A stretch of 64,000 nt of DNA from Edolisoma coerulescens (taxonomy: Eukaryota > Chordata > Aves > Passeriformes > Campephagidae). The stretch spans positions 186,001 to 250,000 of the forward strand of contig VWZW01006262.1 in the NCBI GenBank assembly GCA_013397115.1, written 5' to 3'. The position numbers and the translations under genes are program-made. Every line of letters begins with the position of its first letter. The first letter of the stretch is position 1. Under the pieces are notes generated by a model, which saw only the letters and a list, made by a program, of their open reading frames with translations, searched no databases and was not told the origin of the DNA. Positions 13,041 through 23,790 of this stretch are shown piece by piece.

Positions 13041-13525
13041 CTTGGCAGCTCTGCAAAGCATTCTGAGGCATTTCATATTTGCTTAATAAATATTTCTTTT
13101 ACACAATAAATTGAGAAACAAGACAAAGAATGCATTCTTATGCTTCATTGTTATCCTTTTCAAAAAAGAAAGAAGACAATAGAGGCAAGTTAGAATAAAA
13201 CCACAGGCCAAAATCACTAGACACAGATCAATGCATTAGGTCCCATGGAAAAATGGCAGCCTCTCTACCTAATGTAGGGTAGAAAGGAATGTGTCCAAAT
13301 ATATTATTTTATTATTTTTTATAATTAACCTTATTTTATTGGTTTTTATTTCTTGATTCCCCATGTCAGTGTGTATGGTCTTTCTGGAGCGGCACCATTT
13401 ATCTTTACGCTAGTGAGGAGGGGATTTTTCCTTGCTGAGGCTGATGTGCCAGTACAGCACTGCAAACTATGGTGACAGCCATTCATGTAACTGCCATACA
13501 TGGTGCTATGCAGCATGGTGCTGTG

Positions 13526-13592
13526 CAGGGCCAGGAGTTGGATACAATGATCCTTGAGGGTCCCTTCCAACTCAGCTCATTCTGGGATTCAT
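13526..13592 (+). mobile_element. CR1 retrotransposon 3' tail fragment
   Basis: The sequence from GGAGTTGGATACAATGATCC through GGGTCCCTTCCAACTCAG to a degenerate ATTCT end matches the last part of the avian CR1 3' untranslated region. Only the terminal 60-70 bases are clear, and the usual ATTCTATGA repeat is reduced to ATTCTGGGATTCAT. Such 5'-truncated copies are the normal product of CR1 target-primed reverse transcription. There is no coding capacity. Confidence 0.8.
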
Positions 13593-13599
13593 CAAGTGA

Positions 13600-14685
13600 G
13601 GCATCTGGCACTTTCCTTTGGAGGCTTAATCAGCATTCCTCTGCCTGCTTGCCTCTTCGCCTGCCTTCAAGTCCTGACCAGAGAGTGCAAACTCCCATCA
13701 CAGAGCTCTTCTCTTGCAGGACATGGGGGGAAATCAGCTCTCTGCAGTCACAGCAATATCAGCACTGGAAAGAGGGGAGAATACAGCTACAGGTCTTCTT
13801 GAGGTCTCAGGGCTATATTTTAGTGTCTGAGATGAAGTGGTGGCTTTACGTCCTTAACCCAGTTTGATGAGAGAGGAGACACATCTCAAAAGATTCCAAT
13901 GATCTGGATAAGACACAGTATGCTCAGGAGTAGGAAGCATTAAGTCAGGACACTGATGTCTGAATGCAGCCCTGAAGGCACACTCCCAGTCTGTTTGTGA
14001 AGCCAAATGTACTGCCTTGGCTGCATTTTACACAGATTAAGGGTTTGGTGCCACTCCAGCTCTCTTCCAGCCACTCGTCCCATACCCATCCTCATACCAT
14101 CAAGCAGGTGTCTGGCCTTGTTCTTTCAGACCATCCCAGATCAGTCTGATCATTTCTTCAGAGAGAGTTTTTAGCCAGAGTAATTAATTTGACTAGATTA
14201 ATCAAATTGACTTGATCTGATTTCAGAAGTTCCTCACCAGTTTGCTGAGCTTGCGACTGTCAGCCTTCCCTTATTGCCGCTGGTCCTGGGCTCCTGTGCC
14301 ATTGAAGTGGATCCAGCACTGCTCTGGCAAGCTGCAGACATCTTTTGCCTTTATTTCTTTGCTGGAAATTGTGGGGAGGGGGGAAAGCATGAGAAGACAA
14401 AGCAAGGTTTCACAAGCTGTGGTCACAGTGGTCAGGCAGTATGCAGAGGACAGTCCCTCAGTCAAAAGACAGGGCCCTGAGCCAAGCTTTCTGGATCCTT
14501 TTTGTCAGTTCTCCTACACATTTCCTGGAGGATTTTGAAGGAATCATTTAAGCTAAATTGGGCATTTGCATCCAAAAGTGCAACTAAAGTGGCTTGATTT
14601 TCAGAGATGCTGAAAGCTTACAGCTTCTGTTCAAAAAAAGAAAGGCTGTGAGTTTTTTACATGGCAAGTAGTGCCTGCCCTTAGA
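13600..14685. other. Non-coding DNA, no gene recognised
   Basis: A plus-strand frame of about 130 codons crosses the CR1 tail (13469-13867). It therefore cannot be an ordinary conserved exon. A near-palindromic AT block at 14181-14208 contains AATTTGA and its complement TCAAATT around a TAATTAAT core. Nothing else is supported. Confidence 0.55.
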
Positions 14686-14689
14686 GTCC

Positions 14690-14860
14690 TGGTTTCCTCA
14701 TATGATCTTCACCTTTCTTCGCCTTTGCTTTCCACATCTGTAGACTAAGGAGAGCAATTGCTAAATTGAAGGGCTCAGAGAGAGTTAATTCAGTAATGTT
14801 TGCAAAGATCTCTGAGATCTCAGATGGAAGGCACTATATAAATGCAAAGTATTATTTTAT
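14690..14860 (+). mobile_element. Ancient amniote SINE-type relic, 3' half
   Basis: The string holds several landmarks of the old MIR-like repeats with L3-type tails found across amniotes, in the right order. These are TTTCCACATCTGTAGACTAAGG (like CCCATCTGTAAAATGGGG), then GAGTTAATTCAGTAATGTTT. Next comes AAGATCTCTGAGATCTCAGATGGA, and finally GGCACTATATAAATGCAAAG before TATTATTTT. The match is ordered but diverged. The exact family name is from memory of the consensus and not checked. It has no coding capacity. Confidence 0.7.
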
Positions 14861-14869
14861 GAAGATCAG

Positions 14870-17800
14870 TTAGTAGTACTTCATCATTTCAAATGGCACC
14901 AATTATACACAATGTACATTGATATATACACTCTATTTTCATAAAGTGCTGCTGCATTTGATCCGAACTTATTTGCAGTCTGATAACTATACAGATATTA
15001 ATAATGCCACGAAAAAGAGAGTTTTGCATAGTCTTTCATACCTAAAATTTTTTCCAGGTGTTATTTGGTATGCACTCAATGTCAGATTTACCAGTCTGTG
15101 CACTGGCCTGTGCTGGTGCTTGTACTGCACTGGTGACACAAAGCAGCCATAAACTCTTGTATCTTCATGTCACAAAAGTAGGGGTGTAAAAGCCAAAATG
15201 TGTTTGCCAGGGAAGCTGGCTCTGGACAGGTTCAGTCTGTGAATGGTAATAGGTGAGATCTTCTCATGTCCTTTTAAATAGACTAATTCTTCCTTGAAGA
15301 AGTAACTGAAGCTTTCCGTAAAAAAAACCTCAATGGATACTTCAAGTTAAGACCATGCATGTAACCTCCTGTCCATTTTCAGAATACAGTAGCATAATTT
15401 ATGCAGGTTCAATAAAAGTATCTAGGGATGTCCCTCCTTCTCCCAGCACAAAAAATAAACTCTGTTCCTGTAGCTTTGCCAGTCCTTTCTTTTTCAGACT
15501 ATACATATGGCATCACTAAAAAAAGCTCTCAAATCGTACAGCTAAACTCAGACACAGTGTGCAATTTTGTGTGTCCAACATTCATTTCTCTGACAAAACA
15601 CTGGAAGGCAAACCAGTAGTTTTCTTTCATCCCCTCACCTCTGTCTCTGTGAGTTGCATCTATATTCCCCCATCGTATTCTCAGCCTTTGCAATTGTTTT
15701 AGAAGACTTGTGATATTTGGTTCTCTTTGTTTCTGTCCCACAGTTGGCATACTGCAGAGAAAAAACACACAGGCATCATAGTTGTTGAACAGCTTGAGAG
15801 CTTGAGCCAGTGTGTCCCAGTGACTTGTGAATGGACACAGGTAGGCCTCATCAATCTGCATTTAACCATGTAGAAACACCTGTTTTGGTCTCTCCTGTGC
15901 TCACAGCCTTAATACATGCAGACAGAGGTGAGCCAACACTGCACATCACCTGCCAGAATTTTCCTATAGTCAGGAACCACTAGACCTGTCCCCCTGTCCT
16001 TAAAGAGCAGGATGGGACCCAACAAAGGGAATAAGTCCCGCTACTCCTTCATGTAGCTCTGGACAATTTGCTGGCCCGGCAATAACTGCTGGCCAGCTTC
16101 TTCCTGGGCTTCACCCAGGGCTTCGCGTGACCCAGCACATCGTGGCCTCCCCACAGGTGGGAGCTGTCCTGGAGCTCCCGGGAAACAACATTTAGCTGCA
16201 GAAGCTCAGTGCAGCCCCTCTGCCTGCTGGGTGCTGAAGGCGCTGGGCACCAGGGCCCTTGGCAGCAGCCGTGCTGGGGGAGGGTTCCAGCGTCCTGTGA
16301 CGACACACACAGGTTTTGCAATGAGGCACTAGCCCTTGCTAGTGCAGGAGGCGGTGAGAAGATGATGTTCATATGTCTCTGCTGGAAGTCTTTGACTCTG
16401 TGTTCTTAAAGATGCAGACAGCAAACACAGAGGGCACTGGCACCCTGCTGACTTGAATTTGCAGTTCACTTGAGCTCTGTTTCAAAAAAGCCTTTCATTT
16501 GAGTACATAACATATCAACTTCCCCAGTACCTCACATGCAACTTAAGAAAAAAACATTCACAGTTCTCTAACCTCTCACAGTGGTTCAGACAGTCATAGG
16601 CTTCAGAAGGTATCTAGGAATACTCGAAGAAATTATATTTTCAAATGAATGTATTTTCATCAGGTTCTCTCTGCATCTAAAAGCTGCGCTGTTTGTGAGT
16701 CTGATCTATTTTGAGGACAGCTGCATAATTTAAGTTACTGATGGAAGTATCTGTAAGATAAAGGTTTCGGTTTTCCCATTTTTTTCTCAGCCATATTTCA
16801 CTCCCTCACTTTGAGTCCATGCCAGCATAGTGGGTTTAAATATTTGATGGCAAGAAAATTGTTTTATTTAGCTTATAGTTGAGCATAAGACTTTTCTAGC
16901 AACAGAACTACAAAAATCATCTTAGCACAAGATCTAGAGGAGAAGAGTTTTATGTGCAATCGCACAACATGACAAAAGGTTCAGATTGTAGAAGTGAAGG
17001 CTAGCTATTGACGCAGCGGCAGGAAAGTGAAGTTCAAGGCATAAACCAAGAACACACTGCAGTGTGGCAGACACAGGCTGTGCATGAGAAATGAGTGAGC
17101 TGTGTGTTGAAACGGACACCTCTGAAAACCTGCTGAATTTGTGATTTCAGATCTAGGACTAAACCTGCCATATTTCTAGGAATGACACAGGGTGCTTACA
17201 GCTTTTACAAAGGGGAACGCCCTCACTTGCTTCACACTGAAATGCTGGGAGTACCCCTGGCCCTCAGGTGCTGAGGAAAAATGGTGTGGTTTTCCAAAAG
17301 TCTGAGTGGCCTTAGTGGTATTTGCAGCATCTTTGGATTCCTTGCCATGGATAAAAGAGTATCCAGCTGGGGTGTGAAATCATTTCACTGTTCATGTGCA
17401 CAGATATCTTTTTATGCTAGGTCTTCTTTTATATTTTATTTTATTGTAGATGTACAGCATTTTTAAACACTATGATCCAGCATCTTCTAAACAAAAGTGT
17501 TTCAGAATGAGGCGGGAACTGTGCGTAAAGTTCATTTTTCAGGCCTTCCCCTCTGCTGACCTAAGATATAACTCAGGGATAGATAACAAAAGTATAACCT
17601 TAGTTTAAATTTTAGTGGGTACACTTCGACATGGAAAAATTTGCCAAGCTGAACACTTGTTTCCCTAAGAGAGATACAAAGTATAAAACTGGGGTATTAT
17701 AACACTCAAAATAATGGAATAAAAATGTCTGTTACTGTGTTTCCTTATCAGACACTTTGATCAAGCCACTCTTACTATTTTTCTTCCAATCTTTTAATAA

Positions 17801-19905
17801 AGCTACTGCGTGTAGAGATTTAGCAGGAGATACCTGATGTGTTTCAAAATAGAGATCTTTTGGTTGGGCAGAGCTCAAAAACAGAGGCCTTTCGCACTGA
17901 GTTAAGGCAATAATTCCCAACGGGAAGCACAAAAGCAAGAATTTATAATTTTTTTTCTCTACCTGGCACCGGCTGTAAAAGGATGCAGCCATGCAGGTCA
18001 GCTGCAAACAGCTATGGCCATGCGAGATGTAAGTACGTTCCAGCTGCTTGTTACTGCCCTTCATCTGGAGGTCAGTAAGCAGGGAGCAGAGAACCGGAGA
18101 CTGGGCAGAAGGATGTGGTCTCCTGTTCCACTTTCATATTTAAGCTGTTAACAATCAATGTGTTCAGTGTGTCTAAATTCCGCCCCTGCAGCAGTAATTC
18201 TGGCAGCACAGTTATAATAATTCATTGGTGGGTATGCAAGATGAGGAAAAACACGACAGGCTTGAGGTGAAGAAAACCCTGCTTTATATCTGCAAAATTG
18301 AACGTGGAGCTCAGATGGGATGTGGGCAAGCTGGGTTGCCAGGACCAGTGCTGTGGCCTTGTACAGCAAGGTTTGGTACTTCAACAGATGTGTGCAGCAT
18401 CTTTAGCAGCCATGGAATTGACCTCACCAGAAATGTTCACCTCTGTTCAGGTGAAAGCTTGGCCTCCCAGGCTTAACTACTGAGTGAACAAGAATCGGAC
18501 TGAACAATTCCCATATTTGTTTAAAGGAACTATAAGAATTAGAAGTGTAATTAATCATGGCAAGACCCATATCAGAATTAGAATGCACATGGCCCATTTA
18601 TCAGGCATTTAATGCTTTTCTTTTTTAATTGAACTTACTGTGGTTTCAGTTCATTTGAATAAAGCTTCAGATGTATTTGGATTTATTCTAGTTTGAATGA
18701 TGCCATGTGATATTCCTGGGATTCAGTGAGGACTGTGGGATTCTCATAGGTATTTTAAGCTGAATTTTAATGGGAAAGGCTACATGGATTGTCACACAAA
18801 TGGAAATTGCCATGGCTACCAATAATGCTAATCCAATGCCATGACTGACTAATCCTGACCACATTGTGCTCAATAAAGAACTAAGCAAAGATTTCTGCAG
18901 GTTGGTTGGTTTTCCAGCAATACCAGCAGCTATCTAACCTGATACAGCTTGAGGAATTTGCATGGATAATGGGCATGGATTGAACAGCATCCCGGAAAGC
19001 TACTTTTATAAATAATGCCTTTTGAAGATCACTAACAGAGTGCAATGTAGAGCTAGCTCATCTGAGCTCTGGGATGAAATGAAGATCTTATGCTTCCCTC
19101 TTTCATAGCACAGGGACAAGTTCAACATACCAATTACTGCAAGAGATTGCATCAACTCTCAAGTTAATGAAATTAAACAAGTCCCTGGAGTCGGCTGATT
19201 TTGCTGCTTCATTAGTGGACCTTTTGTTCAGACTGTTCTCCTATAGCTCCATAAGAGCCTGAACCCAGGAGCTTGCAGCGAAGGAGCCATTTTGGCACAG
19301 AGATTTTGGAGTAGGTGCAGGTCAGGTCTGAAATGCAAGCACCTGAACGGCTTTGCAGCTGCTCCGCCAGGTTACCTGGCTACATCCTGTACAGTGCTCT
19401 GAGTGTGCAAGTGCAGAGAAGAAAATGATGAGCAGGGTAGGGAATTCAGCAAGAAGCAATGAAACCACTGCTCTGTGGCAGCCAAGCAGCTTGTCCTTAG
19501 CAGCAGGAGCAAGGCCAAAGCTGGGTCTGCACGGCTCAGAAGTTCATTTGCATTCTGCCAATACACTTCAAAGCTGTTGTGTCTTCAGGGAGAAAGTCCT
19601 TGCAACTGTATTCCCTTGGATTCTAGGATTGTGAAAGAAGGCCAAAACAAGCCCTACATGCTCCCAGGGTCCCTCAAGGATCTCAGGAAGGCTCTTGCAA
19701 AAACATTTGACTGCTTGCTTTAGCCCTTCACATAGGGATTAACTTCACAAGGACCCTGAGACTTCTTTTGTTTCAGCTCCTGGAGTTATGCCTACTGCTG
19801 AGTGTTGGCTCTGCTCAGAGATGGCCTCTGCTCTCCCTGCAGTCTCTGAATTAGTGCAATTTTCATTTCCACCTTTCACTTTAAAACACAGTACTACTGT
19901 GCAGA
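14870..19905. other. Unique non-coding DNA, no gene recognised
   Basis: Open frames are short (up to about 110 codons) and unrecognised. A moderately GC-rich patch with about ten CpGs lies at 16070-16300, with open frames on both strands. The block at 18540-18720 is AT-rich with homeodomain-like TTTAATTGA strings. No transposon or RNA gene was seen. Confidence 0.55.
16070..16300. other. Small GC-rich, CpG-containing patch
   Basis: This stretch is clearly richer in G+C and CpG than its surroundings (CCCGG, TTCGCG, ATCGTG, CCCGGG, GGCGC, GCCGTG, AGCGTC, GACGAC). By a rough count the CpG observed/expected ratio is near 0.5. That is below the usual island threshold. It could be a decayed island or just a local GC peak. 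No core promoter motif stands out. Confidence 0.35.
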
Positions 19906-19910
19906 CTGCA

Positions 19911-19945
19911 AATCATAGAATAGAATGATAGAATCATTCCAGGAG
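19911..19945 (-). mobile_element. CR1 terminal-repeat remnant (antisense)
   Basis: AATCATAGAATAGAATGATA followed by GAATCATTCC is the reverse complement of the ATTCTATGATTCT octamer-type repeat that ends avian CR1 elements. Only the tail repeat and a few bases of adjoining sequence can be recognised. The rest has diverged or was never copied. Confidence 0.65.
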
Positions 19946-19949
19946 AGTT

Positions 19950-22900
19950 GCACTGTATTCAGAGGCTCCCCAAATTCTGGCAAGATTTGAAGGGAAAATG
20001 AAATCCATAGGTTTTCCTCCCATTTCTTGTTCCTAGTGCAGCCTTTCACCTGCTCTTTTCCTCCTTAACCCCTTATGCTGAAAGAGAGTGCCCAAGTGTC
20101 TCTGTAAGACACACACCCTTTAACTCATCTAAAGTGTGGGGATCCCCATGTGCTGATGGCTGACTCCTTATCAGCTACTCTGTGAGCTACTGAAATAACA
20201 CTCAAGAGGTAAGTGCTGAGCACCTGTCCAGGTGTGGAGCTGACACAGGCTACCTCTCAGCTTAACACGTTTCTCAATGGCACTTTCATTCCTCTATATC
20301 CTTGTTTTGCTAGCCTGAGGAGAGCCATCTCTGTGTTCAACTCCTGTCAGAAAAGATGAGATACACTGCTGATTATTTGCTGCTGGGAAAGTCATTCTAG
20401 TGAACTGTAAGAGAAATCATCTGCCCAGGAGTGCTGTCGACTGCAGAAACACACAGATCTAAAACAAAGACACACACAAACAACTTGACCAAACCTGCTG
20501 GTCTAGGATTATAGGTGATTTCGAAGGGGCGTAGGGATGAAGATTGCAGTACACATGGACAACAAATTGGAACTGGGTGCCTAATTTTATTATTTTTTAT
20601 AAAAATCTCAGCCAGCATGTGGAATTCTGTACTTCATTGTAATTATGCCACCAATATTCTTCTCTTTTGATGCATAAAATACTTGAACATAACTGTCAAG
20701 ACTATTCCTCTTACCTACCTCCTCTGCATCTCCCTGGAATTCAGTCCATCCCCAGGCCAGGCTGTGTGAGAGATGGAGTAGACTGTCAAAGAAGACCTCT
20801 TTCTTCATGCATCTGGATTTCAGTCAGTCTAATATGCAAGCTTGTGTGATGGAAATGTGATGTTCAGTCATGCCTGTGAAGTGCCACTTGTTGTGGAGGA
20901 ATAACTGGCTCATTGAAAGAGGACTTGGATGACACTTTAATCAGGTGGCGGAAGGGTTTGCCCAGTGATGTCAAATAGTGTTCTCAGCTCGGAACAGGAG
21001 CTCTATCATCTGTTCTGAGCATGAGATGCAAGAGCGCCTTTAAAGCCAGGGAGGGAAAGCAAGAGCAGGATATGAAATGGGATAGTAAGAAAATAGTAAA
21101 CCCATGAGGCCAGAACAGATGGAGATTCATCCTGAAACATGAACAGTTTGTGGAGAGAGACAGCCAGCCACAGCCTGCAGGTGATACCTAGGCTTCCTGG
21201 CATCACTGTGAAGTGCTGATAGTTTAGGAAGTCCCACTTTAAAGCAGTTGTCCTCCCTTTTTGCAATGATTCTCTGCAGGCATTGGAGTTAATGTGGACT
21301 TGATTTTGATATCTGTTTGAAATTTTTGTATGTCATTCCTGAGACTATGGCTCAGACTTGGTTTCCAAAGTAAGAGCTTGATTTTTCTGAGTGTTCATCT
21401 CCTCTGAAAATCAGGTCCATCTTGTGTGAGCAGGTGGTTCCTTTTATTTGTCGCAAAACTAAAAAGAAGTTTTGATGGAAAACAAGTTTTATATCTTCTC
21501 TTTCATACAGACAACATGCAGAACTGCCCTTGGGGCTTTGAATATATTTACATTGTTTCACAATTAACCCTAATGGGACATACGTGGCATTTTTTTTCTT
21601 CTCTGAGCAGATACACTCAAAGCTGCAAAACATCCAGTGTTTAAATAGATCTCATTATATCAGCTACACCAAATCTCTCCTCTTTATATACAGAGGATTA
21701 GACTTCTTTTCACTGTCATGCAACATTAAAATAGGAAGGCATACACAAGGCTGACATGGATTTGACAAAAAATTAATGATTTGTACATCGCTTTAATGCT
21801 TTAAATCTGCAATTCATATATGCTAATTAGGTCATAATGGGGCTGTTTGAGAACAGAACTGTCATCATGCTGCTCTGGCGGCTTCTGGGAGCAGAGATAC
21901 AGCCCTGCCCTCCCTTGGTTGGCTCCTGGAGTCTGTGCTGTAACCTGGCAGATCTATGACACCATTTTTTTCTTACACAATTGTTTCCTGGATGTGGTGC
22001 TTTAATCTATCAGAGTTATGATGGCATATCTCAAATAGTGAGCTCCTGGATCCTGCAATACATCCTGGTGGGAACGGCATCCAGGCACTACATCTCAGTG
22101 ATTGATTCCCTGATTTTAAACTGTCACAATCTATCTCACAGGGCAGCTGTCACCTTCCCAGATGCATGAAGTTGTATTTATGCAGTGTGCTATGAAAAAA
22201 AAAATATGATGATTTTGTTTACAGATAAGTAAGGTTGTAAAACTTAGAAAAACAAAAGGGGATTCAAAAACATGTCTATATTTTATTTTTTATCTAAAAA
22301 GCCTGGCATATCTCTCTATTGCAGGAGAACAAAACTGCTCCCTTGTTCAGTTAGATCTCTTTAGTTTTGCACCAGTGGTGCAAAGACAAAAGCTGTCACA
22401 ACAGAGGGAGAGAAAGCCAGAAAACACCTTTACAAACGGGACAATGGGAAGCAGCAGAACTTGCAAAAAGATAATGTTGCAGAGCATCGTGCTGTGTGAT
22501 AACGTGATCTGCTGTCTTTGCTGACAGCTGCTCTTTACAGGTTCTACCAAAGCTGCTTTACAGTTGGAACAAGGGTACCTTGTATAGAGATTCCACAAAG
22601 CATCCAGTAAAAGAGGAGAAAGTTATGCCTTGTGAGAGTTTCTTCAGGAGAGTGTTATAAGTGTCACAAGGCTGATTCAGGCTGCCTGAGGACAGCTTGA
22701 TCTTTCAGTAAGCTCCAGATCATAAAGGAGTATTTTCAGGAGGCATAACACATTCTTTGTCCTAGAAAACTGGAAGAAGGCTAAGTATAGATAAATGCCA
22801 AAAGATTGTGGTTCTGCAAGGAATGACGTATTTAAAATATTTGGTAAGCAACAGGTCTACATAGCAACTGGATTCTTCTACCTGTGGGATCCCTCTATTT

Positions 22901-23625
22901 GACTTCTCCTTTGACACATAGTCTTCAGTCTTTTTCTCTTTCTTGTTTCTTCTCTGTCTATACACACACACACACACACACACTGACATCCATTCACTCA
23001 TTTATAGTCAGAACTGAACTGGTGGTGAGTGTGCATCTTCTACAGCCAATGAAACCCATCCCAATAGGATATCAACCAGTCAGAGTCAGGTCTTTCCTTG
23101 GCCTATGCATCTCTATTGTACCTTATAAATGTGGGGTGCTTTCATAACATTAGCAGTGATAACACTGTTACTCATCCATTTGTTAACATTCGTTTTCAAG
23201 ACAAAAAAGGCCATTTCCTTGCACTTTACATGGTCATATATAGAAGCAGCAGCCTTCTTATAGCATGCCTGTTTCATTGTAGAAAAGCACATTCAAAGCA
23301 TATCTTCAAGAAAAAGCAGCCCCTTTCATAATCTCACTTTTCAGTCAACAGTCAACAGTCTAAATGAAAATATAGAAGGTCTGCTAGGTGGCATGTCTTG
23401 CCTGCTCTGTGGACAGAGTGCCAAGGTACATGCTGGGTGGTATCAGAAGTGCTGATGTGACAAATATTGCAGTAGTGGCCCATTTTGACCACTCTGCAAT
23501 ACTTTTGTGCGAAGTGCTAATGTAGACAGTATGGACTACAGAATAGCTGTAGGTTTTGTACTGTGCTCAGAGTCCCAACAGAGATTAAAGCTCTCCTGTG
23601 GTTGGTGCTGCATACTCATCGTAAG
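19950..23625. other. Unique non-coding DNA, no gene recognised
   Basis: Open frames stay under 100 codons and none is recognised. A good splice-donor string AAGAGGTAAGTG occurs at 20204-20215. The nearest upstream acceptor-like site would enclose the CR1 remnant, so no exon is proposed. An AT-rich homeodomain-like block sits at 21765-21840, and a (CA)n microsatellite follows near 22970. Confidence 0.55.
22962..22983. repeat. (CA)11 microsatellite
   Basis: This is an uninterrupted CA dinucleotide array of about eleven units, preceded by a CT-rich stretch. It is the longest dinucleotide array in the window and a likely length polymorphism. Confidence 0.95.
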
Positions 23626-23629
23626 AGAT

Positions 23630-23790
23630 GATCCCCCTCCCAAAGCTTGCAGTCAAACAGGCAAGACAGATGAAAGACAGGAAGTAGAAGAAGCACACAG
23701 AAGTGAAGTGATTTGCCTGAGGTCACACAGCGGGTCAGTGACGGATCCAAGAATAAGAAGCCTTGCTACTTCTTGCCAGCATGATGTCCA
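23630..23790 (-). mobile_element. Ancient amniote SINE/LINE-tail relic
   Basis: The segment carries AAGTGATTTGCCTGAGGTCA followed by CACAGCGGGTCAGTGACGGA. This is the reverse of the MIR-like text TGACCTTGGGCAAGTCACTT. Upstream, GATGATCCCCCTCCCAAAGC and CAAACAGGCAAGACAGATGA match the part that commonly accompanies it in reptile and bird copies. Divergence is high, as expected for an element older than birds. The orientation is assigned from the MIR-like text. The exact subfamily is not determined. Confidence 0.7.

Larger units (their letters stand above)
7450..13500. other. Unique non-coding DNA, no gene recognised
   Basis: Open frames here are no longer than about 110 codons and none resembles a known protein. 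There is a purine tract at 8886-8906, a pyrimidine tract at 9024-9047 and an imperfect palindrome at 8111-8142. The AT-rich section at 12950-13100 contains a nuclear-receptor-like direct repeat. No transposon, RNA gene or convincing exon was found. Confidence 0.6.

Noticed and set aside
19843..20208. Possible exon between an acceptor at 19842 and a strong AGAGGTAAGTG donor at 20209
   Set aside because: It would contain a CR1 tail remnant and in-frame stops, and has no recognisable product.
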